From Sulfurisoma sp963709555 (GTDB taxonomy: Bacteria; Pseudomonadota; Gammaproteobacteria; Burkholderiales; Rhodocyclaceae), in NCBI GenBank assembly GCA_963709555.1, contig CAVPWR010000002.1, positions 208,100-272,099 on the forward strand: a stretch of DNA of 64,000 nucleotides. Direction: 5' to 3'. The notes beneath the pieces were generated by a model that was given only the letters and a program-made list of their open reading frames with translations, did no database searches and was not told the DNA's origin. The stretch's first letter is position 1. Each line of letters opens with the position of its first letter. Made by a program: the position numbers and the translations under genes. Below, piece after piece: positions 54,401 through 63,493 of the stretch.

Positions 54401-54526
54401 ATCGTCGTCATCGGCGGCCTGATCACTTCGACCTTCCTCAGCCTGCTGGTGATCCCCGTCGTGTTCACCTACGTCGACGATGCCATCCACCGCATCCAGA
54501 AACTTCTGCCCAAGCCGCACGCCTGA
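51464..54526 (+). CDS. RND multidrug efflux pump, inner-membrane subunit
   Basis: A pump of about 1,020 residues, HAE-1 type. MNVSSWSIRNPIPAVLLFIM starts helix 1, followed by two large periplasmic loops and 12 helices; helix 4 has SLIVGILVDDAIVEIENIM with the proton-relay aspartates, and the C-terminal repeat has MIGLIMLMGIATKNSILLID. It exports hydrophobic compounds with the adaptor upstream and probably the TolC-like channel at 59749. Substrates unknown. The gene is followed 12 bases later by a second adaptor gene. Confidence 0.92.
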   Translation: MNVSSWSIRNPIPAVLLFIMLTLFGVMAFKGMKIQQFPDIDLPTVTVTASLPGAAPAQMETEVARKIENAVATLQNLKHIYTKVQDGTATVTVEFRLEKPTQEAVDDVRDAISRIRGELPGDLKDPVITKVSLSGSPILTYTVASSRMDDEALSWFVDNTVTKAMLSVRGVGAVARVGGVTREIRVELDPARLLALRATASDVSRQLRQIQQDASGGRADVGGAEQSVRTIATVQSAEEIGAMEIALADGRRVRLNELATISDTVAEQRSAALLNGKPVVGFEIVRSRGAGEVEVADGVRAALAKLKSEHTDITITEAFNFVDPVLENFEGSMALLIEGALLAVLVVWLFLRDWRATVVSATALPLSAIPTFGVMYLMGFSLNVVTLLSMSLIVGILVDDAIVEIENIMRHLRMGKTPYQAAMEAADEIGLAVIATTFTLIAVFLPTAFMSGVAGKFFVQFGWTAAIAVFFSLVVARMLTPMMAAYILRPPSKDYHEPRWMEIYTGWAAWCLKHRLQTTLGALVFFFGSFALVPLLPTGFMPPDDLSQTQVYISLQPGSTFKETFAVAEDARRIVEKHPHVKMVYTAIGGGAAGSDPFAPRGASEVRKATLTINMTPRKERGGVKKQAVERELREALALLPGVQVKVGFGGSSEKYVLVLASENGPLLTEHARTVERELRTIPGIGAVTTTASLTRPELVVRPDFARMADLGVTSAAIADVLRIATAGDYDQSIAKLNLAQRQIPIVVKLPAAARQDANLLGRLTVPGTQGPVMIANVASLALAGGPAEIDRYDRLRNINFEIELNGQPLGEVENQALALPSLKHLPPGILQTTVGDAEAMGELFASFGLAMLTGVLCIYVVLVLLFKDFVQPVTILAALVLSVPGAFLALFVTQSALSMPSMIGLIMLMGIATKNSILLIDYVVLARREHGLDRWHALLDACRKRARPIVMTTVAMGAGMLPIAIGLGTDPSFRAPMAIVVIGGLITSTFLSLLVIPVVFTYVDDAIHRIQKLLPKPHA

Positions 54527-54538
54527 AATGGGGTCCAA

Positions 54539-55603
54539 GTGAAAACCTTTGCACTGCTCATCCCGCTGTTCATCACTTTGATTCTGCTGGCTGCCTGCGG
54601 AGAGAAATCACCGCCGCCCGAAGCGGTCACAACCGGCCCGAAGCTTGTCAAGGCGCTAAAAGTCGGCGTTGGCGAGACGGCAAATGCGCAGCGCTACAGC
54701 GGCGAAGTACGTGCGCGCCACGAGTTGACACTGGGTTTTCGCGTCGGCGGAAAAGTTGTCGAACGGCTGGTCGATGCCGGTGCGCAGGTGAAGGCCGGAC
54801 AAGTGCTGGCGCGGCTCGACTCCAGCGATGCGCAACTCAGCGCCGCGCAAGCCGAAGCCAACCGTTCCCTCGCGGCGGCCGACTTGAAACGCACGCTGGA
54901 CTTGAAATCGAAGAACTTCATCAGCCAGGCCGCCCTTGACGCGAAAGACACCGCTTCCCGCGCTGCCGAAGCACAAGCGCAACTGGCAAAAAACCAGGCC
55001 GCTTACACCTCGCTGGTAGCGGATGCCGCCGGCGTCGTGGTTGCCGTGCTGGCCGAGCCGGGCCAGGTGATCGCCGCAGGGCAGGGCGTTTTCCGCGTCG
55101 CCCGCACGGGTGAGCGCGAAGTGGCGATCAACATTCCCGAAAGCCGCGTTACCGCACTGAAAGTCGGCGCTAGCGCGACGGTGCAACTGTGGGCGGACCA
55201 AGGTAACGAAGGTGGCAAGATCTACCGGGGCGTGCTGCGCGAACTGGCGGCAGGCGCCGATCCGGCAACGCGCACTTTTGCCGCACGCGTTTCGATTGCC
55301 GAAGCTGATCCGGAGATTGCGTTGGGCATGACGGCGACAGTAAGCTTCGAGGGTGCGCATGCGGATACAGAAACCATCAGCGTGCCGCTGGCCGCCATCA
55401 TGCAAAAGGGCGACAAGGCAGCGGTCTGGATCATCGGGGCGGACAGTACGGTGAGCCAGCGCGTGATCGAAGTGGCGCGTTATGGTGATGCAGGCGCTAT
55501 CCTGAAATCAGGATTGGCGGCCGGCGAGCAGATCGTCGCTGCCGGCGCGTTCAAACTGGCGGAAGGACAAAAGGTACGTGTCGCGGAAGAATCGAGCAAA
55601 TGA
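54539..55603 (+). CDS. RND efflux periplasmic adaptor lipoprotein 2
   Basis: A 354-residue adaptor of a different subgroup from the first. The lipoprotein signal ends LILLAACGEK; the family core RYSGEVRARHELTLGFRVGG (near residue 55) starts the barrel-sandwich, and the coiled hairpin contains LAAADLKRTLDLKSKNFISQ. GTG start at 54539. The pump that follows overlaps by 4 bases. Two repeat copies (54658 and 55159) encode LKVGVGETA and LKVGASATV, both in the same frame and in loops between strands. Confidence 0.9.
   Translation: MKTFALLIPLFITLILLAACGEKSPPPEAVTTGPKLVKALKVGVGETANAQRYSGEVRARHELTLGFRVGGKVVERLVDAGAQVKAGQVLARLDSSDAQLSAAQAEANRSLAAADLKRTLDLKSKNFISQAALDAKDTASRAAEAQAQLAKNQAAYTSLVADAAGVVVAVLAEPGQVIAAGQGVFRVARTGEREVAINIPESRVTALKVGASATVQLWADQGNEGGKIYRGVLRELAAGADPATRTFAARVSIAEADPEIALGMTATVSFEGAHADTETISVPLAAIMQKGDKAAVWIIGADSTVSQRVIEVARYGDAGAILKSGLAAGEQIVAAGAFKLAEGQKVRVAEESSK
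54658..54681 (+). repeat. 24-bp dispersed repeat, copy 13 (in adaptor 2)
   Basis: AAAAGTCGGCGTTGGCGAGA then CGGC; one transition in the core. Encodes KVGVGETA before the RYSGEVRAR motif. Confidence 0.75.
55159..55183 (+). repeat. 24-bp dispersed repeat, copy 14 (in adaptor 2)
   Basis: GAAAGTCGGCGCTAGCGCGA then CGGTG. Encodes KVGASATV; relatives often have similar residues here, so it may be native sequence drawn toward the repeat. Confidence 0.55.
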
Positions 55604-58600
55604 AACACCTCAACCTCTCCGCCTGGGCGCTCGAGCATCCGTCGATGGTGCTTTATTTGATCATCGTTCTGATGGTGGGCGGGGTGGTTTCCTTTTTCAA
55701 TCTGGGCCGTGCCGAGGATCCTGACTTCACCTTCAAAGTAATGGTGGTGCGCACGCAATGGCCGGGCGCGACGGCGCGGGAGGTAGAGTCCGAGTTGACC
55801 GAACGCATCGAAAAGAAGTTGCAGGAAACACCCTATGTCGATCTCCTCAAGTCGGCCTCGCGCGCCGGTGAGTCGCTGGTGTTCGTGCAGCTCAAGGACT
55901 ACACGCCCAAGACCGAGGTACCGGAATCGTGGCGGCAGGTACGCAAGAAGCTCGACGACATCAAGGGCCAATTGCCGGCGGGTGTGCAGGGGCCGTATCC
56001 CAATGACGAGTTCGGCGACGTCTATGTCAACATCTACGCGCTAACCGGGGAAGGGTTCGACCTGGGTGCGCTGCGGCAGGAGGCCACGCGGCTGGCGCGC
56101 GAATTGCGCGCCGTCGCGGATGTCAAGAAAGTCGATCTGCTCGGCGTACAGGACGAAAAAATCTTCGTCGAGGTCGCGCCCGCGCGTCTGGCCAGCCTCG
56201 GTATCACGCCGGGCCAGGTGGCCGAGGCGCTCGCCCGGCAAAACGTCGTGGCGCCGGCCGGCTTTGTTGAAACGGCCACCGACCGGGTGCGTCTGCGCGT
56301 CACCGGAGCCTTCGATGCCGTGGAACAGATCCGTGGCGCCGATCTCGCCATCGGCGGCCGGCATTTCCGGCTCGGCGATATCGCGACGATCACGCGCGGC
56401 CTGGCCGACCCGCCCAACCCGAAGATGCGCGTGGATGGCCGTGACGCCATCGGCATTGCCGTGGTGATGGCGAAAGGCGGCAACGTCATAGAGCTCGGCG
56501 ATGAACTCAAGGCCGGCATCGAACGTCTCGCGAAAGAGTTGCCGCTGGGCATGGAAGTCACCACGGTGGCTGATCAACCGACCATTGTGCGCATCTCGCT
56601 GAAACTGTTTTTGCAAAGCCTTGCCGAGGCCATCATCATCGTACTGGCGGTGAGCTTTCTCACTCTGGGCGTGCGCACCGGCATGGTGGTGGCGCTGTCG
56701 ATCCCGCTGGTACTGTCGATGACCTTTCTGCTGATGAATGTGTTCGGCATCGACCTGCACCGCATTTCACTGGGCGCGCTGATCATCGCCCTGGGCTTGC
56801 TGGTCGACGACGCCATCATCGCGGTCGAGATGATGGTGGTAAAAATGGAGCAGGGCTGGGAGAAGTTCCGCGCCGCCACCTTTGCCTACACCTCGACGGC
56901 CTTCCCGATGCTTACCGGCACGTTGATCACGGCGGCAGGTTTCACACCGGTAGGTTTCGCCAAGTCGGGCGCCGGCGAATATGCGGGGGCGATCTTCTCG
57001 GTGACAACCATCGCGCTTCTCACCTCATGGCTGGTCGCGGTGGTCTTCACGCCGTACATCGGCTCCCGGCTGCTCGACGAAAAAGCCTTGCGAAAATATG
57101 GCGAGGAACATCACGGCGACCCCTACGCTACGCCTTTCTACCGGCGCTTTCGGGCGCTCGTTGAATGGTGCCTGCGCCGGCGCTGGACGGTGATCGGCAT
57201 TACCGCCCTGCTGTTCGTGCTCGGCATGCTGGCCTTCGCCACCGGCGTGCAGAAGCAGTTTTTCCCGCCCTCCAACCGCGCGGAGCTGATGGTCAACCTG
57301 TGGTTGCCTCAGGGTTCCTCCCTCAAGGCGACGGAAACGGAAGTCCGGCGCGTCGAGGCCTTGCTTAAGGGCGACACCAATGTCGTCAATTATTCCTCTT
57401 ATATCGGTAACGGTGCGCCGCGTTTTTATCTGCCACTCGACCAGCAGCTGTTCAACGACAACTTCGGTCAACTGGTGGTGGTAACCAAGGATTTCGACGC
57501 CCGCGAGGTAGTGAAAGCCAAACTGGCAGCCGCCTTTAACGCACCGGACGGATCTTGGAGCCATTTGCGCGCCCGTGTGCTGCGGCTGGAGAACGGGCCG
57601 CCCGTCGGCTACCCGGTGGTGTTCCGCGTTGTCGGCGAAAACGTCGAAGACACTGCGCGGCATCGCCGGCGCAGTCGCCAATGTCCTGCGCGCCAACCCG
57701 AACACCCAGAATGTGCATCTGGACTGGAACGAGAAAGCCAAGAGCGTGAAAGTCGTCATCGACCAGGATCGCGCGCGGATTCTCGGGGTCAGCAGCCAGG
57801 ATATTGCGCAGGCCTTGCAGGCGCACCAGGTCGGGGCGACCTTGACGCAATATCGCGAGGGCGACCAGCTGATCGACATCGTCTGGCGTGCCGGCGGCAC
57901 AGACCGGAATAGTCTGGATCGGCTTGCCGACCTGCCGGTTCCAGTAGCCGGCGGCAGCAAGTGGGTACCGCTGGCGCAGGTGGCGCAACTCCAACCGGTG
58001 CTCGAAGAAGGGATCATCTGGCGGCGCGACCGCCTGCCGGCGATCCAGATTCGCGCCGACCTCGCCAACGATACAGTCACCGGACCGACGGTATCCGCAC
58101 AAATCGACACGCAACTTGGCGAGATTCGCGCCAAGCTGCCGCCGGGCTATCGCGTCGAAATAGGCGGCACCATCGAGGAATCGGCCAAGAACGAGGGTGC
58201 CCTGAAGGCCGTGATGCCCCTGATGATCGTCGCCGTCATCACGCTGCTGATGATCCAGCTGCAAAGCATGCGCCGCACCGTAATGGCGCTGCTGACGGCG
58301 CCGCTCGGGTTGATCGGCGTGGCGATGGCGCTGATGATCTTCGGCAAGCCCTTCGGCTTTGTCGCCAACCTTGGCGTGATTGCACTGATGGGCATGATCT
58401 TGCGCAACGCGGTGATCCTGCTCGACCAGATCGATCAGGATGAGAAAGCCGGCAAGGCCACCTGGGAAGCGATTGTCGGATCGGCGGTGCGGCGATTCCG
58501 GCCGATCATGCTGACGGCTGCCGCCGCCGTCCTGGCGATGATTCCGCTTTCCCGGCAGATTTTCTGGGGGCCGATGGCGGTGGCCATCATGGGCGGGCTG

Positions 58601-58678
58601 ATCATTGCCACGGCGCTGACTTTGCTTTTCCTGCCCGCGCTTTACGCAGCGTGGTTCCGCGTCAGGGAGCCGGCGTAA
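55600..58678 (+). CDS. RND efflux pump 2, frame interrupted
   Basis: An inner-membrane pump of about 1,025 residues. MKHLNLSAWALEHPSMVLYL begins helix 1; ALIIALGLLVDDAIIAVEMM in helix 4 has the proton-relay aspartates and NLGVIALMGMILRNAVILLD is the C-terminal counterpart. It forms a unit with adaptor 2 (4-base overlap). One extra base near 57653 breaks the frame between VGENVED and LRGIAGAVANVLRANP. Its sequence belongs to a different RND subgroup from the 51464 pump, so the two systems are not recent duplicates. Confidence 0.9.
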
Positions 58679-58729
58679 AATGCGCACTCTTGCCTTACCC
58701 GACCCTGCCCCCATTTTGAGAGTAAAGCC

Positions 58730-59401
58730 ATGAACTACGAATTAGCCCGCCATCACATGATCGAGCAGCAGTTACGCACCTGCGAGGTGCTGACGCCTGC
58801 CGTGGTCGAACTGCTCTACGCCGACCGCCGTGAGCACTATATGCCGGCCCAGTATCGTGCGCTGGCCTTTACCGACATCGCCATTCCCCTGGGCCAGGGA
58901 GATAGCTCGGCAGTCATGCTGACACCCAAGCTCGAAGCGCGCATCCTGCAGGTGGCGAAATTGAAGCGCAGTGATCGCGTGCTCGAAGTCGGCACCGGCT
59001 CCGGTCACATGGCAGCGCTGCTCGCCGAGCAGGCCCAGCAGGTCTGGACGGTCGAGATCGATCCGGCACTGGCCGAACGGGCGCGCACCAACCTGAACAC
59101 CGACGGCGTGGGCAACGTCAGCGTGGTCGTCGGCGATGGCCTGGCCGGCCTGCCCGCACATGCCCCCTTCGATTGCATCGTGGTCTCGGGCGGCGTCGCC
59201 GAGATACCCGCCGCGCTGCTGTCCCAGTTGAAAGTCGGTGGCCGGCTGTTCGCTTTTGTCACCCTCGCCGGCATGGCGCCCGTCATGGCCCTGCGCCAGG
59301 TCACCCGCCAGGCCGAGGATGTTTTCGTCAGCGTCGACTTGCTGGAAACCCATGTGCCTCTTCTGCAAAACGCCGGGTCATCGCAGGCATTCACTTTCTG
59401 A
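58730..59401 (+). CDS. pcm: Protein-L-isoaspartate O-methyltransferase
   Basis: A 223-residue SAM-dependent enzyme repairing isoaspartyl residues. The family start is HHMIEQQLRTCEVL, the SAM-binding motif I is VLEVGTGSGHMAALLAE (about residue 84), and DFDCIVVSGGVAEIP-like sequence marks motif III. GAGAGTAAAG precedes the ATG. The rhodanese gene overlaps its stop (TGATG), and the tolC-like gene follows, a conserved order in this group as I recall it. Confidence 0.9.
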   Translation: MNYELARHHMIEQQLRTCEVLTPAVVELLYADRREHYMPAQYRALAFTDIAIPLGQGDSSAVMLTPKLEARILQVAKLKRSDRVLEVGTGSGHMAALLAEQAQQVWTVEIDPALAERARTNLNTDGVGNVSVVVGDGLAGLPAHAPFDCIVVSGGVAEIPAALLSQLKVGGRLFAFVTLAGMAPVMALRQVTRQAEDVFVSVDLLETHVPLLQNAGSSQAFTF

Positions 59402-59724
59402 TGAAACAGATTACCGTCGCCCAACTCAAGGAATGGCTTGACGACAAAGGTCGTCCGCCGCCGACTTTGATCGACGTGCGCGAACCCTGGGAATTCGATG
59501 TGGTGCGCATTCCCGGCGCCAAGCTGGTGCCGATGCGCTCGATCCCCGCACGCTACCTCGAATTGCAGCGTGCTGCCGAAACGGTGGTGATCTGCCACCA
59601 TGGTGCGCGCAGCTATCAGGTGGCGATGTTCCTCGAGCAGCAGGGCTTCAGCAATGTCATCAACCTGTATGGCGGCATGGCGGCATGGTCGCGCGATGTC
59701 GATCCCGCCGCGCCGACCTACTAA
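59401..59724 (+). CDS. Rhodanese-like (GlpE-type) protein
   Basis: A 107-residue single rhodanese domain. PTLIDVREPWEFDVVRIPGA (residues 21–40) is the family's structural start, and the active-site loop is ICHHGARS with cysteine near residue 64, the short six-residue loop of GlpE-like thiosulfate sulfurtransferases. ATG overlaps the pcm stop by one base. It ends 24 bases before the tolC-like gene. Confidence 0.88.
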   Translation: MKQITVAQLKEWLDDKGRPPPTLIDVREPWEFDVVRIPGAKLVPMRSIPARYLELQRAAETVVICHHGARSYQVAMFLEQQGFSNVINLYGGMAAWSRDVDPAAPTY

Positions 59725-59748
59725 TTTCACCCTGCATCGGAGTCCCGC

Positions 59749-61094
59749 ATGAAGCTCACCCTGAAAACCCTGATCGCACTAGCCTTTGCGGGAGGCGCCC
59801 TGCAGGTCCAGGCGGCCGACCTGTTGCAGGTCTATCGCGATGCGGTCGGCTTCGACGCACAATATGCCGCCGCCCGCGCCTCACGCGATGCCGGGCTGGA
59901 AAAGCTGCCGCAAGGCCGTGCCGGGCTGTTGCCGACGATCGGCTTGACGGCCAGAGACAGAACTGGAACGACGTCGAGGCAACCACCCGGACTACCCCGG
60001 CCATTAACGCGGAGCGGAATTACAACAGCCACGCCTGGCGCGTAGCGCTGATCGCAGCCGCTTGTTCCGTTGGCAAAACTGGGTTGGCTACCAGCAGGCG
60101 GAGCTCGTCTGCCGCACTGGCCGGAGGCCAGTTCGTCCAGGCCGGTCAGGACTTGATCGTGCGTGCGACACAGGCCTACTTCGACGTGCTGCTGGCACAG
60201 GAAACGCTGGCCACGGCGCAGGCCCAGAAAATCGCCATCGCCGAGCAGCTCGAATCGGCGAAACGCAACTTCGAAGTCGGCACATCCACCATCACCGATA
60301 CCCACGAAGCGCAGGCGCGATTCGATCTCGCCGTGGCGACGGAAATTGTCGCCGAAAACGATCTGGCCGTGAAGCGCCAGACCCTGCGCACGCTCACCGG
60401 CAAGGAGCCCGAAGCACTCAAGGGCTTGAGGACCAGCCTGCAGATCGGCAGGCCCCAGCCGGACAACATCGATAACTGGGTCGAGTCTGCCGGAGGTGGC
60501 AACCTGGCCGTACAGATTTCCCAGACCAGGGTTCGAGAGTCGCCAGCCGGGAAATCGAAAAACAGCGCGCCGGCCATTACCCGACGCTCGACCTGGTCGG
60601 CGACGCGCGGCAATACTGCGTGCATGCACAAGCAATATCATGCACGCCACCCGGGCGGTAGCGACACCAATTCCACGATCATCGGTCTGCAGCTTGCCGT
60701 GCCGATCTTTGCCGGCGGCGGCGTGATGTCGAAGGAACGCGAGGCGGTGGCCCTGAAGGAAAAAGCCCGTGCCGATCTCGACAACGCGCGCCGCCAGGCA
60801 ACGCTGGGCGCCCGCCAGGCTTATCTGGGCGTCAACGCCGGCCTGGCCCAGGTCAAGGCACTCGAAGCCGGCGTGGCCTCATCGAAACTCGCCGTCGAGT
60901 CGAACAAGCTGGGTTACGAAGTCGGCGTGCGCATCAACATCGATGTGCTCAACGCTCAGGGCCAGTTGTTCGATACCTTGCAAAAGCTGGCGAAAGCGCG
61001 TCTCGATACGCTGATTGCCCAGCTCAAGCTCAAGGCCGCCGCCGGCACACTGTCCGAGAGCGACCTGGCCTCGATCAACGCGTTGCTGGAATAA
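59749..61094 (+). CDS. TolC-like outer-membrane efflux channel, frame repeatedly interrupted
   Basis: An exported outer-membrane channel of about 445 residues. The signal peptide MKLTLKTLIALAFAGGALQV is followed by LLQVYRDAVGFDAQYAAARA, typical of TolC, and helical repeats such as ATQAYFDVLLAQETLATAQA and the second-half VGVRINIDVLNAQGQLFDTL. At least four indels lie between about 59950 and 60650; other frames supply the missing pieces (RWQNWVGYQQAEL, REIEKQRAGHYPTLDLVGDA). It is the likely channel for both RND systems upstream. The 3' end overlaps waaA by 20 bases. Confidence 0.8.
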
Positions 61095-62451
61095 AGCGTT
61101 CCAGTAGCATCAAGGTGCGCTCAGTCGCCCCTTGATGACACGTGGCGAAAGCGCGGCCGGCGTCTCCCATTGTCTTTCCCATCACCGCATCGGTCAGCAG
61201 CGCTTGCGCCTGCTCGACCAATTCGATTTCATCAGCAACCTGACGTGCCGCGCCAACGGCAATGGCTGCCCGGGCGGCTTCGGCGAAGTTGAAGAGCGAA
61301 GGGCCGATCAGCACCGGCACACCGACCGCGCAGGGTTCGATCAAATTCTGGCTGCCGAAATCCAGCAGGCTGCCGCCGACGAAAGCCACATCTGCCGCCG
61401 CGTAGTAAGCAAACATCTCGCCCATGCTGTCGCCGAGCCAGACTTGGGTTTCGGTGGCGACCGGCAGGTTGTCTGTACGTCGCTGCAGGCTGAAACCACG
61501 TGCTTCGATAAGTCGTGCCACCTCATCAAAGCGTTGCGGATGACGTGGCACGATCACCAATAACGCCGTCCCCGTCAACACGGCGGATCCGGCTTGCGCC
61601 GTCCCGCCAGCACCGACTTTTTGCCAGGCATCGAGAATGAGTGCTTCCTCGCCTTCGCGCGTGCTGGCGCAAAGAAAAGTCGGGCGTCCGCCAAGACGTG
61701 CGCGGAAAGTTTGCCCCATTAACAACTGGTCTTCCGGCGGCGCGATGTCGAATTTCATGTTGCCGAAGATGCTCACTTCTGCTGCGCCCAGTTTGCGCAA
61801 CCGGCGTGCGTCATCCTCACCGATGGCAGAGATGGCGGCCAGTTGCCCGAGGGCCGAGCGGGTCAGGCGCGGAAGCCGTGCATAACGCCGCGCCGACTTT
61901 TCCGAAAGCCGCGCATTGACGAGCAGCAGCGGCACGGCCTGAGTCCGGCAGATGGCGATCAGGTTCGGCCACAGTTCGGTTTCCATGATGATGCCGAGCA
62001 CAGGACGGAAGTGACGCAGAAAACGGCGCACCGCCCAGGGCGTGTCGTAGGGTAGATAAACCCGTGTCACCATGTCACCGAACAAGGCTTCAGAAGTAGC
62101 GCGCCCGGTCGGCGTCATGTGGGTAAATAGGATGCGATGACCGGGATAGCGGGCGCGCAGTGCCGCGATCAATGGCTGGGCAGCGCGCGTTTCGCCGACC
62201 GAGACGGCATGAATCCAAATTGTCGGCGCCGGGCCGTCCCAAGCCGACGGCCCTCCTGTGGGGGGCAGCAAGCCGGGGTTGCGAGCGCGGGGGGCCAATA
62301 ATGTCGGTCCTGGCGGTACGGCTTCATAAAAACCAAACCGCTCGCCCCAATGGTGCAAATACTCCGGCTGGCGGCGCGCGCGCCACAACAGATGCAACAC
62401 CGCCCAAGGCAGCAGAGCGAGGATCGACAGCGTGTAGAGAATGCGTGTCAT
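61075..62451 (-). CDS. waaA: 3-deoxy-D-manno-octulosonic acid transferase (Kdo transferase)
   Basis: A 458-residue inner-membrane-associated enzyme adding Kdo to lipid A. An N-terminal helix (LYTLSILALLPWAVLHLLW), the catalytic-glutamate motif HAVSVGETRAAQPL, MMETELWPN-like sequence (IIMETELWPNLIAICR) and GDSMGEMFAYYAAADVAFVG are present. It is about 35 residues longer than usual because of in-frame insertions: about 27 residues before the SVGE motif (62231–62308) and about 11 at a 24-bp repeat (61597) before VIVPRHPQRF. Its ATG overlaps the waaC stop (ATGA). Confidence 0.92.
   Translation of the reverse strand: MTRILYTLSILALLPWAVLHLLWRARRQPEYLHHWGERFGFYEAVPPGPTLLAPRARNPGLLPPTGGPSAWDGPAPTIWIHAVSVGETRAAQPLIAALRARYPGHRILFTHMTPTGRATSEALFGDMVTRVYLPYDTPWAVRRFLRHFRPVLGIIMETELWPNLIAICRTQAVPLLLVNARLSEKSARRYARLPRLTRSALGQLAAISAIGEDDARRLRKLGAAEVSIFGNMKFDIAPPEDQLLMGQTFRARLGGRPTFLCASTREGEEALILDAWQKVGAGGTAQAGSAVLTGTALLVIVPRHPQRFDEVARLIEARGFSLQRRTDNLPVATETQVWLGDSMGEMFAYYAAADVAFVGGSLLDFGSQNLIEPCAVGVPVLIGPSLFNFAEAARAAIAVGAARQVADEIELVEQAQALLTDAVMGKTMGDAGRAFATCHQGATERTLMLLERFIPATR
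61597..61622 (-). repeat. 24-bp dispersed repeat, copy 15 (in waaA)
   Basis: Minus-strand AAAAGTCGGTGCTGGCGGGA then CGGCGC, one transition in the core. Encodes KVGAGGTAQ at the start of an extra loop before the VIVPRHPQRF strand. Confidence 0.8.
61887..61901 (-). repeat. 24-bp dispersed repeat, copy 16 (half copy, in waaA)
   Basis: Minus-strand AAAAGTCGGCGCGGC; only the first 12 bases match. Encodes EKSARRYAR, the same frame as the ABC-F copies. Confidence 0.5.
62231..62308 (-). repeat. In-frame hairpin repeat insertion in waaA
   Basis: GGGCCGTC (62231–62238) and GACGGCCC (62246–62253) form a hairpin, followed by a G-rich tail to about 62295. The flanks, AAATTGTCGGCGCCGGG (62218–62234) and AATAATGTCGGTCCTGG (62297–62313), are imperfect direct repeats, encoding PAPTIW and PGPTLL. 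Confidence 0.65.
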
Positions 62452-63407
62452 CAGCCGAGCAGCTGCAAAGCCGTAGCCACCACTTCTTTAGCACTGGGCG
62501 GCAAGCCCGGGCCGCCGAGGTTGACGTAGGGCGCACTGCCGAGGACACCCGTTAGCGTCGGATCGGAGGCGCAATACAGCGCCAGCGTCGGCCGGCCAAG
62601 CGCAGCAGCCAGATGCACCAGCCCGGTATCGACACCCACAACGATCCGCGCGCCAGCCAACAAGCCGGCCAGATCGGTAAGATTCATCGCCGGCGCTGCG
62701 ACGGCACGGCCGAGCGACTGCGCCAACCGGCCGGCACGAGAGCGCTCGGTGCTACTGCCGCCCGGCAGCACGCAACGCACGCCGGTGGCAATGAGCGCAG
62801 AACCCAAAGCACGCCAGTTTTCCTCCGGCCACTCCTTGTCGGTCCGGCTCGTCGCCGTCAGCAGCACGGCGTAATCGCCCGCCGGCAGCCAAGGTGCGGA
62901 CAGCGGTGGTGCAGCGATGCCGTAATCGAGCGGCAGACCGTCGAGTGCGTAGCCCAGTGCGGCAGCTGCCAACTGCCGGTTGCGCGTGACCGCATGCAGA
63001 GTCTTGGGAATGGCGAACGAACGGTCATAAAAAAGTGCGGCGAGCGGTTCGCGCGCCGAGGTGGCAGCATGGCCAAATTTTTCGCCTTGAGCCTGTGAAG
63101 CGAGCAGCCCGCTCTTGATGAGACCTTGCGTGTCGAGCACCGCATCGTAAAAGTCGGCGCTGGCGAGACGGCGATATTCCCGTATCTCTTGCCACGTATG
63201 CGGGGAAAACAGGGACTTGCGCCAGCGCCGCACGGCCACCGGCAAGGCGTGGCGAACAGCCGGGTGAAGACGGGGGATTTCGGCGAATCCCTCCTCGACC
63301 ACCCAGTCGATTTGCGCTTCGGGATAAACGCGCCGGATATCGCTGGCGACCGGCAGATTGTGGATGACGTCGCCCAGCGAAGAGGTTTTGACAAGCAGGA
63401 TGCGCAT
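62451..63407 (-). CDS. waaC: Lipopolysaccharide heptosyltransferase I
   Basis: A 318-residue glycosyltransferase (GT9) adding the first heptose to Kdo-lipid A. The N-terminus MRILLVKTSSLGDVIHNLPV is diagnostic; DAVLDTQGLIKSG (near residue 92), the nucleotide-sugar region GVDTGLVHLAAALGRPTLAL (near 260) are conserved. A full repeat copy (63148) encodes RRLASADF immediately before the DAVLDTQGL strand. waaA follows with a 4-base overlap, giving a two-gene core-LPS operon. Confidence 0.93.
   Translation of the reverse strand: MRILLVKTSSLGDVIHNLPVASDIRRVYPEAQIDWVVEEGFAEIPRLHPAVRHALPVAVRRWRKSLFSPHTWQEIREYRRLASADFYDAVLDTQGLIKSGLLASQAQGEKFGHAATSAREPLAALFYDRSFAIPKTLHAVTRNRQLAAAALGYALDGLPLDYGIAAPPLSAPWLPAGDYAVLLTATSRTDKEWPEENWRALGSALIATGVRCVLPGGSSTERSRAGRLAQSLGRAVAAPAMNLTDLAGLLAGARIVVGVDTGLVHLAAALGRPTLALYCASDPTLTGVLGSAPYVNLGGPGLPPSAKEVVATALQLLG
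63148..63173 (+). repeat. 24-bp dispersed repeat, copy 17 (in waaC)
   Basis: TAAAAGTCGGCGCTGGCGAG then ACGGCG, antisense to waaC; in the gene it reads RRLASADF, the same frame as the priA copy. Confidence 0.85.
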
Positions 63408-63493
63408 GGCCGGCGGATTATAAGCGCCACCAAGGTTTCTTCATTCGCTGCCCCTGACCTGTATACTTGCCTACTTTTACAGAGGCTTAACCA

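Noticed and set aside
50384..54538. A minus-strand open frame of 1,384 codons opposite the first RND system.
   Set aside because: It is the codon-biased shadow of the pump genes; its translation is repetitive in His, Gln, Asp and Arg and matches no family, while the plus strand is clearly an RND adaptor and pump.
59456..59470. CCGCCGCCGACTTTG in the rhodanese gene and AAAGTCGGTGGCC in pcm as further copies of the 24-bp repeat.
   Set aside because: They match only 8–9 bases and encode residues normal for these families (PPTLIDVRE, LKVGGRL).
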